Positions 56,120-64,000 of a stretch of DNA of 64,000 bases are shown piece after piece. Every line of letters begins with the position of its first letter. Position 1 is the stretch's first letter. The notes under the pieces were generated by a model. It did no database searches and was not told the origin of the DNA. It saw nothing but the letters and a program-made list of their open reading frames with translations. This DNA is from Toxoplasma gondii ME49 (Eukaryota > Apicomplexa > Conoidasida > Eucoccidiorida > Sarcocystidae). Both the position numbers and the translations under genes were made by a program. The stretch covers positions 2,878,289 through 2,942,288 of the forward strand of contig NC_031479.1 in assembly GCF_000006565.2 (NCBI RefSeq). The letters run 5' to 3'.

Positions 56120-59095
56120 ATGGAGCAAACCGCGCGGGTTCCTCTTCCGACGGAAGGGAATGCGAGCGTTGACCCGCCTGCTGAGGCTCCTGGAATTTTC
56201 GCGCTGGCTCCCTTTCCGCTGTTTTTCTCTCGCCTCGAAGCGACGCTGTGCAACTGCCAAGACTCTCTGAGGTGCACAGGAACGAACAGAGGAAACCTTC
56301 AATTCGAGCAATCTACTCCTCGCGCGTCGAAGAAAACGCGACAGAATGAAGCCTGCTCTGCCGCCTCGCCGTCGGCCGCTTCGCCTTCGGTAACTTCCTC
56401 ATGGCGCCGAGGAGAGTTTCAAGCAGGTTCCACGACTGCCTTGCCCTCAGAGAGCGCAGCGAGCAGCACAGACGGACAAGCGTCTCCCCTGCAAGCTCGC
56501 GGATCCCGGAACATACCTCAAGAGACAGGGCGAGCGACAGAAGTTGCGGAGTCCGGCTCCCTCGTGTCGCTCTTCTGTTGCACTCGGTGGAAGCACTTCA
56601 GCCACAGAAAGCGGACAGAAGACGGCAGAGGGCAGCGGCCAGACGGAAGTCTTTCGGAGACTGTGGTGTCTGGAGAAAACAGAAGAGAGCCGCGGAGAAG
56701 CGCCGCGACGGGAAGCGGCGTGGTGTGTGGCCTGTTGGCTTTCGATGGCTGCGAGTTCCTCGAGGGCCGTCTGCTGTACAGACACCTGAATCCACATCTG
56801 TCTTGGAACGCTGAAACATGGGAGAGGCTCTTTTATGCTCTCACGAATCCAACATGGTCCGTCGGCGACAGCGGCGTCCCCACATCGGCAGGTCCTTTGT
56901 CTCCTGTCTCGGTCTCTCGACCCCGCACATCGACGCCCGTTGCTTCGCCTTCAGTCCACTCTGACGTGACTCTCTCAAGCTCGCCTTCGGATCGAGCGTC
57001 GAGCGTTCGGCTGCTGCTGCACCCGGTGGAACCTGGGGCGTCTGACGAGGATGTCTCTGAAAGGTTGTCTGCCGAGAGGCGAAGATCGCGGAGACCCACA
57101 GCAGGCGGCGGAGACTGGCGAAACAGGGGAGAGCAGAACGAGCTGGACTCCGCAACATCCCTGAGTGTCTCTTCTCTCCGTCATCCTCAGTCGTGCACCC
57201 CCGGCAATGCGCTGTCACCTGTCAGGACTCCCAACCGTCTTCCCTCAGCCTCTTCTTCCGTTTTCACAACTTCCTCTCCGACTGGGTTCTCCGTGTCTTC
57301 CCTCGCTGCACTTTCACGCGAACGTGAGTTTACAACCGCGCCTGCAGATCCGGCTTCTGAAGCTGTTTCGCAGGCGGACTCGCGGCGACCCGCTCGGGGT
57401 GTACGTACACCGCAGACGTACGCCTTGTCGCTAGTCATGGGCCTCAGCGACGCGTCTGAGGTGTACGTGCACCTGACCGCCCCGATCCGCCTGCATGCGC
57501 TGCCTGCCGCGACAGGAACGACGAAGCTTTTCACTGCGTCGCTGCTGCTCCAGCAGCTTCAGCTCCAAGAGCAAAAGCGGCTCTTCGATTCTTCGCACAA
57601 GTGCGCCGCTGCACTCGACGCATGCACGGCCGAGCTCGCCGAAGCTGCTGCGACTCGCGAGCGCCAGCAGCGCCGGCTTCTGCGCGGCATGTGCCTGCTT
57701 CTGAATTCGAAGAAAAAGCGACTTCGCGAGCTAGAGCGCGAACTCGAGGACCAGATGAAAATGCATGCATCCTCGGGACACCCTGCGGCCTCTGCGGCGT
57801 CCTCGGGGCTGAACAAGGATGCAAAAGAAACTCCGCTACATCGAGAAGCGAGCTCGAAAGAAGGATGTGATGACGAGACAGACCGTGAGGAAGGCGCAGA
57901 GGTGGCGTCGTCCAAGAACGGACGAATCAGGGGAGAGGCGGGGTTCCACCTTGCGTCTTCGCAGGTGGAACCATCAGGACTCAAACTCTCCGGTCGGGCC
58001 GACGGACGGCAGGAACGGTGGGGAGGGCCTGAACGACGACCCCCTTCGCTTTCCGGGGAAACAACGTCTCGCCAGGTGCTCCCTGAGAGGAGCGAGGAGA
58101 ATCCGACAACAGACGCAGGACCGCCAGGAGCAGAGTCGCATGGAGAGGACAGCGAGCGCGAGACTGTCGCAGAAGAGGACGAAGTGGACGAGTGCCTCCG
58201 ATGGGTGGCGCGGGAGGTGGGCTGGCGACCAAAGAAGCGGAAGCTCGTGAACATGAAGAAACACGAGGACAGAGAGGAACAGGGAAGCGCGGAGGGGCGA
58301 GAAGAGAACGCGACAAGAGTGGCTGAGGAGACACATGGGCAACCCGTTCCAAACGGGGACAGCGAAAGCGGAAGTAGTCAACAGTCAACGGAGACAGGCC
58401 CCGGCTTGGAGGGACGCCGGGACGCTCCCTCTAGGTCCGGCGTACGCGCTCTGGATGTCTCCACGTCGAGTCCGATTTCCGTCCTTTCCTCCGAGGCGAG
58501 CTCCTCGCCTTCTCGCGCCGCGCCGCCTGCTCGGAGTCTGCAGTCGGAGGGTATGTTGGAGGTGAGAGACAAGGACAAGTTTGCGGCTGCCTTTGCGTTA
58601 ATTGACGTGAAGAAGGAACCCGCGAGTGAGAGCGAGGACGTGCAGCTAGCCGAAGCTGGAGAGGAGGAAGACCCCCCTGGGGTCCGGGCATCGAGAGCTC
58701 CAACGCGTCAGCTGCGCTCGCGGAGAAGGGAGCGACGGCGCGTGGAGGAGAGTGAAGGAGAAGCGTCTGGTGGCGAGAAGGAGGATCAGCCCCGGGAGGC
58801 AGGTCTGCCGCCACAGAGCGGAGCAAGGAAGAGGTTGAGGTTGAGGCGGAGGCACTCAGCGAACGCGTGGAGAGAAGCGCGTTTGCCGAGTTTCGCTTCC
58901 CCGGGTGGGTTGGATGGTTCGCGGAGGAACAGCCGAGAGAGCGAGAACGCGACCGCGGGGCCACCAGAAGAAAGCGACAGTTTAGAGGAAACGCAGTGTC
59001 TGGGAGAGACACTCGAGGGGAACTTGACAGATGGAAACAGCCACGACTCTGAAACGAAGAAAGGTGGAAGAAGGCCGCGCAGACGCAGGGGCTAG
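56120..59095 (+). CDS. XRCC4-like non-homologous end-joining factor
   Basis: Single open frame of 991 aa from ATG 56120, just after a splice acceptor, so a 5' UTR or further coding exon may precede it. Head-domain strands resemble XRCC4: VVCGLLAFDGCEFLEGRLLY at about 203-222 (compare TLTDGHSAWTGTV), then NAETWERLFYALTN at about 231-244 (compare YVGELRKALLSG). After a disordered insertion of about 190 aa the head resumes with TYALSLVMG...EVYVHLTAPIRLHAL at about 433-461. A coiled coil (about 473-549) contains GMCLLLNSKKKRLREL, matching the diagnostic RFILVLNEKKTKIRSL stalk of XRCC4. XRCC4 dimers scaffold DNA ligase IV in end joining. The tail is Ser/Glu/Arg-rich with basic clusters (RPKKRKL, RRPRRRRG) suitable for nuclear import. 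EVYVHL is encoded by a palindrome copy (57460), GVRTPQ by another (57398). Confidence 0.58.
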   Translation: MEQTARVPLPTEGNASVDPPAEAPGIFALAPFPLFFSRLEATLCNCQDSLRCTGTNRGNLQFEQSTPRASKKTRQNEACSAASPSAASPSVTSSWRRGEFQAGSTTALPSESAASSTDGQASPLQARGSRNIPQETGRATEVAESGSLVSLFCCTRWKHFSHRKRTEDGRGQRPDGSLSETVVSGENRREPRRSAATGSGVVCGLLAFDGCEFLEGRLLYRHLNPHLSWNAETWERLFYALTNPTWSVGDSGVPTSAGPLSPVSVSRPRTSTPVASPSVHSDVTLSSSPSDRASSVRLLLHPVEPGASDEDVSERLSAERRRSRRPTAGGGDWRNRGEQNELDSATSLSVSSLRHPQSCTPGNALSPVRTPNRLPSASSSVFTTSSPTGFSVSSLAALSREREFTTAPADPASEAVSQADSRRPARGVRTPQTYALSLVMGLSDASEVYVHLTAPIRLHALPAATGTTKLFTASLLLQQLQLQEQKRLFDSSHKCAAALDACTAELAEAAATRERQQRRLLRGMCLLLNSKKKRLRELERELEDQMKMHASSGHPAASAASSGLNKDAKETPLHREASSKEGCDDETDREEGAEVASSKNGRIRGEAGFHLASSQVEPSGLKLSGRADGRQERWGGPERRPPSLSGETTSRQVLPERSEENPTTDAGPPGAESHGEDSERETVAEEDEVDECLRWVAREVGWRPKKRKLVNMKKHEDREEQGSAEGREENATRVAEETHGQPVPNGDSESGSSQQSTETGPGLEGRRDAPSRSGVRALDVSTSSPISVLSSEASSSPSRAAPPARSLQSEGMLEVRDKDKFAAAFALIDVKKEPASESEDVQLAEAGEEEDPPGVRASRAPTRQLRSRRRERRRVEESEGEASGGEKEDQPREAGLPPQSGARKRLRLRRRHSANAWREARLPSFASPGGLDGSRRNSRESENATAGPPEESDSLEETQCLGETLEGNLTDGNSHDSETKKGGRRPRRRRG
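57398..57411. repeat. Perfect GGTGTACGTACACC inside XRCC4-like exon
   Basis: Exact copy within coding sequence, read as GVRTP, at the junction where the disordered insertion meets the last head-domain strands. Confidence 0.9.
57460..57473. repeat. GGTGTACGTGCACC inside XRCC4-like exon
   Basis: One-mismatch copy 62 bp after the previous one, read as VYVHL within a predicted beta-strand. Confidence 0.85.
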
Positions 59096-62000
59096 CGCGA
59101 GAGAGAGAGAGAACCGAAGACACTTTTGTCGAATCGAGGAAGGAAGGGTCGAAGGAGAGGAAGCGAGTGAACAAGTTGGCAACAGGCAAAGATCTGGCTC
59201 TTCCGCACAAATGCTTCTCGGAAAAAAGCAGTCAAGGAAGGACGGGAGGAGCACCTGCAAGTCACTCGGTGGCACAGGAGATCACTCGTAGAGGTTTTCG
59301 CGCGCAACTGCACCTCAGACGGAAAGAGACGGTTCGGTTCGCTGCTGATTCAATCGAGCAGCGTCGAACTACGCACTGAGGGGGGAACAAGGGGGGAGGG
59401 TTGTCAGGGGGAAAGCCTGAAGTTCCGAGGCGCGAACTGCGTGGCAGTGCAGATGCGCCGGAGACTCGTGTTTGCCTTATGTTTCAGCGCACAAAGAGAC
59501 TCGAAACAGAAGAGGGAAGAAACGACGGAAGTACCGGAATGGGGGGAATGATAAAAGAGTGAAAGGACTGTTTGGGTTCATAAAAGAGAACGCAGACCAA
59601 GGCGCATCGGCGCCCGCCACGGACAGGAAAAACATTTGTGCCAGTTGCCATTGCCCGCCTTTGTGTGAAGAGAAACCGATATTTCGAACGACCCAGTCGC
59701 CGCGTATAACTTCGGGGGCGTGGAACACTGAAGAAATCGAGGGAGGTAACCGCGTAATTCTGCTTTTGCGACGTCGGCGTTTCTCGCTGGCCACAGCACT
59801 CCGTGGAAACCAAGTGGTGTTTCAACCTGCTTGTGTCGAAGTTGCCACAGTAGTGGTTTTTGTCGCGAGAAAATTCTTCTGTAACGCGGGGTGTCACCGG
59901 CGTTGCGCCGAAGAAGTGCCTCTCGAAGCCGTTTCACAGAACTGGAATTTAGAAGATTCTGGCAATCCTGCGGCTATCTATTCTTGTGAGTGAGCAGTCG
60001 AAAGAATGAGGTGGATTTAGATTTCGAACGGCCGTCTTGCTTCTGACGAGGAAGACCTTTTCCAGTCTCAAGTACACACCAACCCGACAACTGCCGCTGC
60101 TGAGACTGGATAGCCCTGCTCCACCTGCCTTTTCCACTTTTCCATCGCTTTCTTTCTATCCCTCGTTTTTACAATCTGGAATCTCACACACCACCAGTTT
60201 GTGTTCCTTCCATGCCGCATTTCAGACCTCGAAGGACGAGGCTGAAATTTGCGACTCTGCTGGCACAACGGGATCACCATATCCAACGCGCACAACCGAC
60301 TGTGGGAGCCGAGAGCTCACGCCAGACCCGAATTTGCCACGTTCAGAGAATTGCCTTTCTGTGGAAGTGGAAGCGACTCACAAAAGGGGGCGCTCCCTCG
60401 AGGTTGCACCCTTTTCAACTGGAAAGTGAGCCGAAACTAACGAAAAACAGCGTGTGGCTATTTGCTTCAAACCCTTTACTATACCATGCGCGGGTCCGAG
60501 TCGATGCCACACACCGGTTGTGTTGTGTACCTTTTTTAGCCGTCCTAACCCCCTTACTTTTCTTGCGTTGGTTGAGTCTTCTCAACAGTACCATTCAGAA
60601 GCACGTAACTGCATTCGTTGCTCCGTTGGGATAGGCTGGTGCCGAAACGCGCCGCCACAACCGTGCTCAACAGAAACGGGTTCCACCCAACCTTTCTCCG
60701 CCAGACAAATGTGGAAAGAGCGCGAGACGACCCTCGCTGTTGAACTCTTGATTTGACAGTCGCGGGGAAACGTCTGTAGTCTGTGTAGAGTGCACATGCT
60801 TGGCACATAGGCAGAAGACAAATCACGAGATTCCTAGCGAGCTGTGTACAAGCGCTGAGACGATATTTCCAGAGTCGGCAGTCTTTGTCGTTCACCTTCA
60901 GCTGCGATGACAAAAACGTTTTCGAGGTCGTCTACCTTCACTACCAATGTTGTCTTAGGATAAGCGTGGAATCCCTCCGGCAGTACGGTTTGGGAGGTAG
61001 CTCCTCGAAGCAAAAGATGCCTGTTCCTCGTAGAAGCAGCCGGAACCCTGACGACACTGCCAGCCTCGCCACGCGGCAGCTGCTGCCTGTTGCCCCCGCA
61101 AAGAGGTCTGAAAAGAAAACAGAACCTCTGGCGACGAAAAACACATAGACTGCACTGAACTTGACAGAAACGGGACTTGAACACAGCGGATGAGAAAGCG
61201 TCGTTCTTGCGAGATGAGAGTGTGCGCGAGCACGCATGCACGCGTATTTGTCGACTGTTCGCAAGGAAACCGAAACTTTCCTGAATTCAGCAGCTTCGGA
61301 CAATCCTTGTTGTTTCGAGTAGGAAACGAAAATTCGCGGGAGGGAGATTGCCCGGAAACGACTTGTTTTCTTCGCCACCAACACTCCTTTTTCCGTGTCT
61401 CGCGCACTGCCTCTCTGACGGCTTTCCCCGTTCCCAACAGAGGCGGTGGAGCGCAGGGAAGTTTGTGGCGAGTTTCTGAGGAAATCCAGGAGAACGTGGA
61501 CAAGATGCTTCACTGTTTTCAAAGACACTTTCGATCAAGTTCACTTCGCTTATGTTCGCCGTCTGTCTCTCTGCTGGAAACACCACAGCTGTTGGGGACG
61601 GCGCCAAGGGCAAGACAGGCTCAGGAGAGACCCCTGCTTGGCCGCGTTTCTTCCACTTTCGGAGTTCGCATGTTCTTCCTCCGGTTCTTCTTTCTTTCTG
61701 AACACGCTGTGTGGGTATCGGTATTTATAGAAAAAGATTCCTCGTCAAAAACGCAATTCGTAGAAGTCGCGTGACTGATGGGGCAAAGTTGTCTTTTCCA
61801 GTGTTCTTCCTTTGGGTGTTTGAACTTTTAACACGTTTGGGTGCCTCTCCGGTTCGCAGAAACCTCTTGACGACCACTGACCTTCCCGTATTGGTTCCTG
61901 CTTTCCTCTCTCACCAGCTCACTTGCTTCCGTCACTTCGCTGCTGTTCCTCTCGTTCCTCTCCTGTCTTTTCCTTCCCGGCTTCCTCGCGCTGCTTTCTC

Positions 62001-62400
62001 TCAAAGACACAACCTTCTCTGCATTTCAAGTTCTCCAGAAGTATGGAGTGACAAACGCACTTTGTTACCCACCAAGGTAAAGATGCCCCTGAGAATGCCT
62101 CCCCAGGTGTCGAGACACCTGCGTGCTTGCTGAGCTCGAGGAAAGTCAATTTCCCTCCCGCCTCCGAAAGGGGAGAGACAGGCCGAGCCCATCCGAGGTC
62201 TCTCGGGTTCCTCCCGTCTCTCCCCCCTCTCTTTCTCTCTTCTTTCTGCTGTCTCCTGGTTCCCTTCGCTTCGCTTTTAGACTCGCCTTGGCTCTTCTCC
62301 TCCTCCCCTCTCGGTTCTTCGTCGTTTTCGATCTCCTTCTCTCTGAATCGCCTCTCTCTTGGAGGGTGTCGGTGTCCTTCTCGTCCTCTGCCCTCCCCAA
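59096..62400. other. Unresolved region
   Basis: Downstream of the XRCC4-like gene I see no confident gene. Short open stretches with protein-like composition occur on both strands around 60249-60440 (+), 60834-61241 (- and + overlapping) and 61446-61730 (+), and a possible 39-nt exon follows a good acceptor at about 62040. They could be exons of the gene that continues to the window end or of an unknown gene, but no chain could be phased. A perfect-armed palindrome lies at 62106-62119. Confidence 0.35.
62106..62119. repeat. GGTGTCGAGACACC dispersed palindrome
   Basis: Perfect palindrome with centre CGAG, identical to the copy at 48117-48130. Confidence 0.85.
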
Positions 62401-62721
62401 CTGGTTCCGCATGGCTACCAGGGTGAGTATCACGATACGGAGGCCACCGATGAGTCCCTTGAACATTTCAGTACACCCTTCTGGTCTGCTTCTAAGACCG
62501 TCCCGATCTCTTCTGTCGCAAAGTCCACGACAACGATCGACCAAGAAGACTCCACGCTGGAGAGAGAAGAACAGTCCACTCCCTTCTGCACCGCCTTCTC
62601 CTTCTCCTTTTCTTCTGCGGAGACACGCGACAGGCTGCTGGACGGCGTTTGCCTTCGAGCTGGTGTGTTGACTCCCGCGTCGCCTGCCTGAACTTTTTTG
62701 AGAGGAAGAACTTTGCCGCTT

Positions 62722-64000
62722 ATGGAGACAGAGCCGCCGGCTCTTCCCTCAGGACGCCTTCGGGAACTGTCCGTCTTTCTCGACGGAGACGCGAGGGGAG
62801 AGGCTGCGTTGCTGAGAGAGAAGAAACGCCTTGCAGCGACCAGCTTTGAGCCTGAGCCAGGTGTCTGTACACCTGACGCAGCTGTCACCTCGCCTCCGAT
62901 TCGCTACGAAACGACACTGTTTTCTTCGCTGCCTGGAAGCCCCAGCGTAGCTGCAGAGCCGCTCGACTCTACCTCTCCTGACACAGCTCTTGAGACGAAG
63001 GTCTTTCTGGAGGCGCAGTCTCGACGCCTCTCGCTTGCTTCCTTCGACCCCACTTCTCTCTTCCTCAGGTCTCCCCCTCTTTCTTCTCTCTCCTCGAGTT
63101 CTTCTCGCTGTTCATCTTCTTCCTGTTCGTCTTCTTCCCCTTCTTCGTCTTCTTCGTCTGCTTCGTCCGCTTCGTCTTCTGTCCACTCGCCTCGCAAGTC
63201 GATAGAGACTCTCTCTTCTCCCTCTGGGGCTTCTTCAGTGTACAGACAACCGCGAGCGAACGAGAGGCCCAGCATGAAGCGGCAGCGGCCGCCTGCGCTT
63301 GTCGTGCCTTCGGTGGTTCGCCATGGGGGCGCGGATCCTCGAGAGAAAACGGGGGGAGAGCCTTCTCCGCAGCGCGTCTCCCCGCAGCGCGTCTCTCCGC
63401 AGCGCGTCTCTCCGCAGCGCGGCCAGCACTCACGTTCTCTCCCGCCGCTGCCTCCATCGACAAGCCAGCGGATGCCCGACAGATCCGCACCCTCGGTCGC
63501 CTCACCGCGTTCTCTTGTCTCGACGAAAGGCGCCGCGAAGGGGGCACCGAAGGAACGCACTCCTGTTCGCGACGAACTCTCGAAGAGAAAAGAGAGAAAC
63601 GCAGATCTGCGAGCTAACTCAGCTGCCAAGGCAGCCTTGAGCTTCGCTTCGAACTTAGTGTCGAGTTCTCCTGGTGAGTCGTCGTCGGATGCGGGGTCGG
63701 AAGAGAATGTGAAGGTCTCCCCGAGGAAGAAGAAGGGCGGTTCCGCCGATGCGCTGGCGCCTTCGAGTTTGGGAGAGACGTCCACTTCTCTCCTGGAGAA
63801 GGAGAGCTGCGGCGCGAAGGAGGAGAGATGCGGTGTGAAGAAGCCTGGAGAGTCGCGAGGCAGAGGCGCAACTCGCACCTGCATGCGTTTGACGGTCTGT
63901 CAGCAGACCGCGCCGGCGCCGCGGTCGCCTCCTCCACCACGTCCGCATTTGATTCTTCCAGCTGTCTTGGGCGACCCGATTTTCAGTGTGGATTTGGATG
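62722..64000 (+). CDS. Ser-rich protein, 3'-truncated by window end
   Basis: An open frame runs from ATG 62722 to the last base (426 codons visible). It can be extended upstream by phase-matched exons of about 62475-62660 and about 62365-62422, so the true start is probably earlier. The product is rich in Ser, Arg and Pro, with a short Lys/Arg cluster (SPRKKKGG), four tandem RVSPQ pentapeptides (63367-63421) and a run of Ser/Ala repeats. No domain is recognised. The minus strand is also open over much of this interval (62904-63884), giving a Glu-rich translation; I prefer plus because it stays open to the window edge and has matching splice sites. Palindrome 62860-62873 is read as GVCTP. Confidence 0.42.
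   Translation, partial: METEPPALPSGRLRELSVFLDGDARGEAALLREKKRLAATSFEPEPGVCTPDAAVTSPPIRYETTLFSSLPGSPSVAAEPLDSTSPDTALETKVFLEAQSRRLSLASFDPTSLFLRSPPLSSLSSSSSRCSSSSCSSSSPSSSSSSASSASSSVHSPRKSIETLSSPSGASSVYRQPRANERPSMKRQRPPALVVPSVVRHGGADPREKTGGEPSPQRVSPQRVSPQRVSPQRGQHSRSLPPLPPSTSQRMPDRSAPSVASPRSLVSTKGAAKGAPKERTPVRDELSKRKERNADLRANSAAKAALSFASNLVSSSPGESSSDAGSEENVKVSPRKKKGGSADALAPSSLGETSTSLLEKESCGAKEERCGVKKPGESRGRGATRTCMRLTVCQQTAPAPRSPPPPRPHLILPAVLGDPIFSVDLD
62860..62873. repeat. GGTGTCTGTACACC element in last gene
   Basis: Intact GGTGT/ACACC arms with centre CTGT; coding on the plus strand as GVCTP. Confidence 0.85.
63367..63421. repeat. Four tandem 15-bp units encoding RVSPQ
   Basis: The unit CCGCAGCGCGTCTCC repeats nearly perfectly in frame; the other strand reads CGETR repeats. 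Confidence 0.85.

Noticed and set aside
62904..63884. 326-codon minus-strand ORF opposite the last gene
   Set aside because: Glu-rich translation of Ser codons on the plus strand; the plus frame is longer, reaches the window edge and has phase-matched upstream exons. Not fully excluded.

Overview
The window looks like nuclear DNA of a tissue-cyst coccidian (Toxoplasma gondii or a close relative such as Hammondia or Neospora). The grounds are intron-rich genes with pyrimidine-tract/CAG acceptors, Ser/Glu-rich disordered insertions in conserved eukaryotic proteins, abundant (TA)n/(ATAC)n microsatellites in introns, scattered TGCATGC motifs, and a mix of gene-dense blocks with gene-poor ones. 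No bacterial operons, CRISPR arrays or tRNAs were found. Gene models are my own splice-site and phase reconstructions; the identities rest on remembered family motifs, not on database searches.

Layout. 1-1004 (-): 3' part of an acidic protein with one membrane segment. 1578-8521 (-): ten-exon TH1/NELF-C/D-like protein. 8522-11103: divergent 5' region. 11104-14862 (+): maspardin (SPG21)-like alpha/beta-hydrolase-fold protein whose nucleophile position is Gly. 16595-20102 (-): CID-domain, RPRD/Rtt103-like protein. 20103-22708: second divergent 5' region. 22709-24569 (+): mitochondrial ribosomal protein mL41. 24570-32432: gene-poor block enclosing one small intronless secreted/membrane protein (28682-29194, -). 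32433-37190 (+): very large ABHD16/BAT5-like hydrolase. About 37676-45081 (+): gamma-tubulin-complex (GCP/Spc97-98)-like protein. 45082-48144: tail-to-tail intergenic. 48145-51823 (-): POLD3/Cdc27-like DNA polymerase delta subunit. 51824-56119: gene-poor. 56120-59095 (+): XRCC4-like NHEJ factor. 59096-62400: unresolved. About 62400-64000 (+): Ser-rich protein running off the window.

Functionally the block is a housekeeping mixture: transcription elongation (TH1, CID protein), DNA replication and repair (POLD3, XRCC4), microtubule nucleation (GCP), mitochondrial translation (mL41) and lipid/vesicle hydrolase-fold proteins. There is no operon logic; neighbours are arranged divergently or tail to tail.

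The most unusual signal is a short interrupted palindrome, GGTGT-N4-ACACC (often GGTGTACGTACACC), that recurs dozens of times in exons, introns, 5' regions and 3' flanks of the gene-dense parts. I did not see it in the gene-poor blocks at about 24.6-32.4 and 52-56 kb. Exonic copies insert peptides such as VYVH, GV.TP and CTYT into unrelated proteins.
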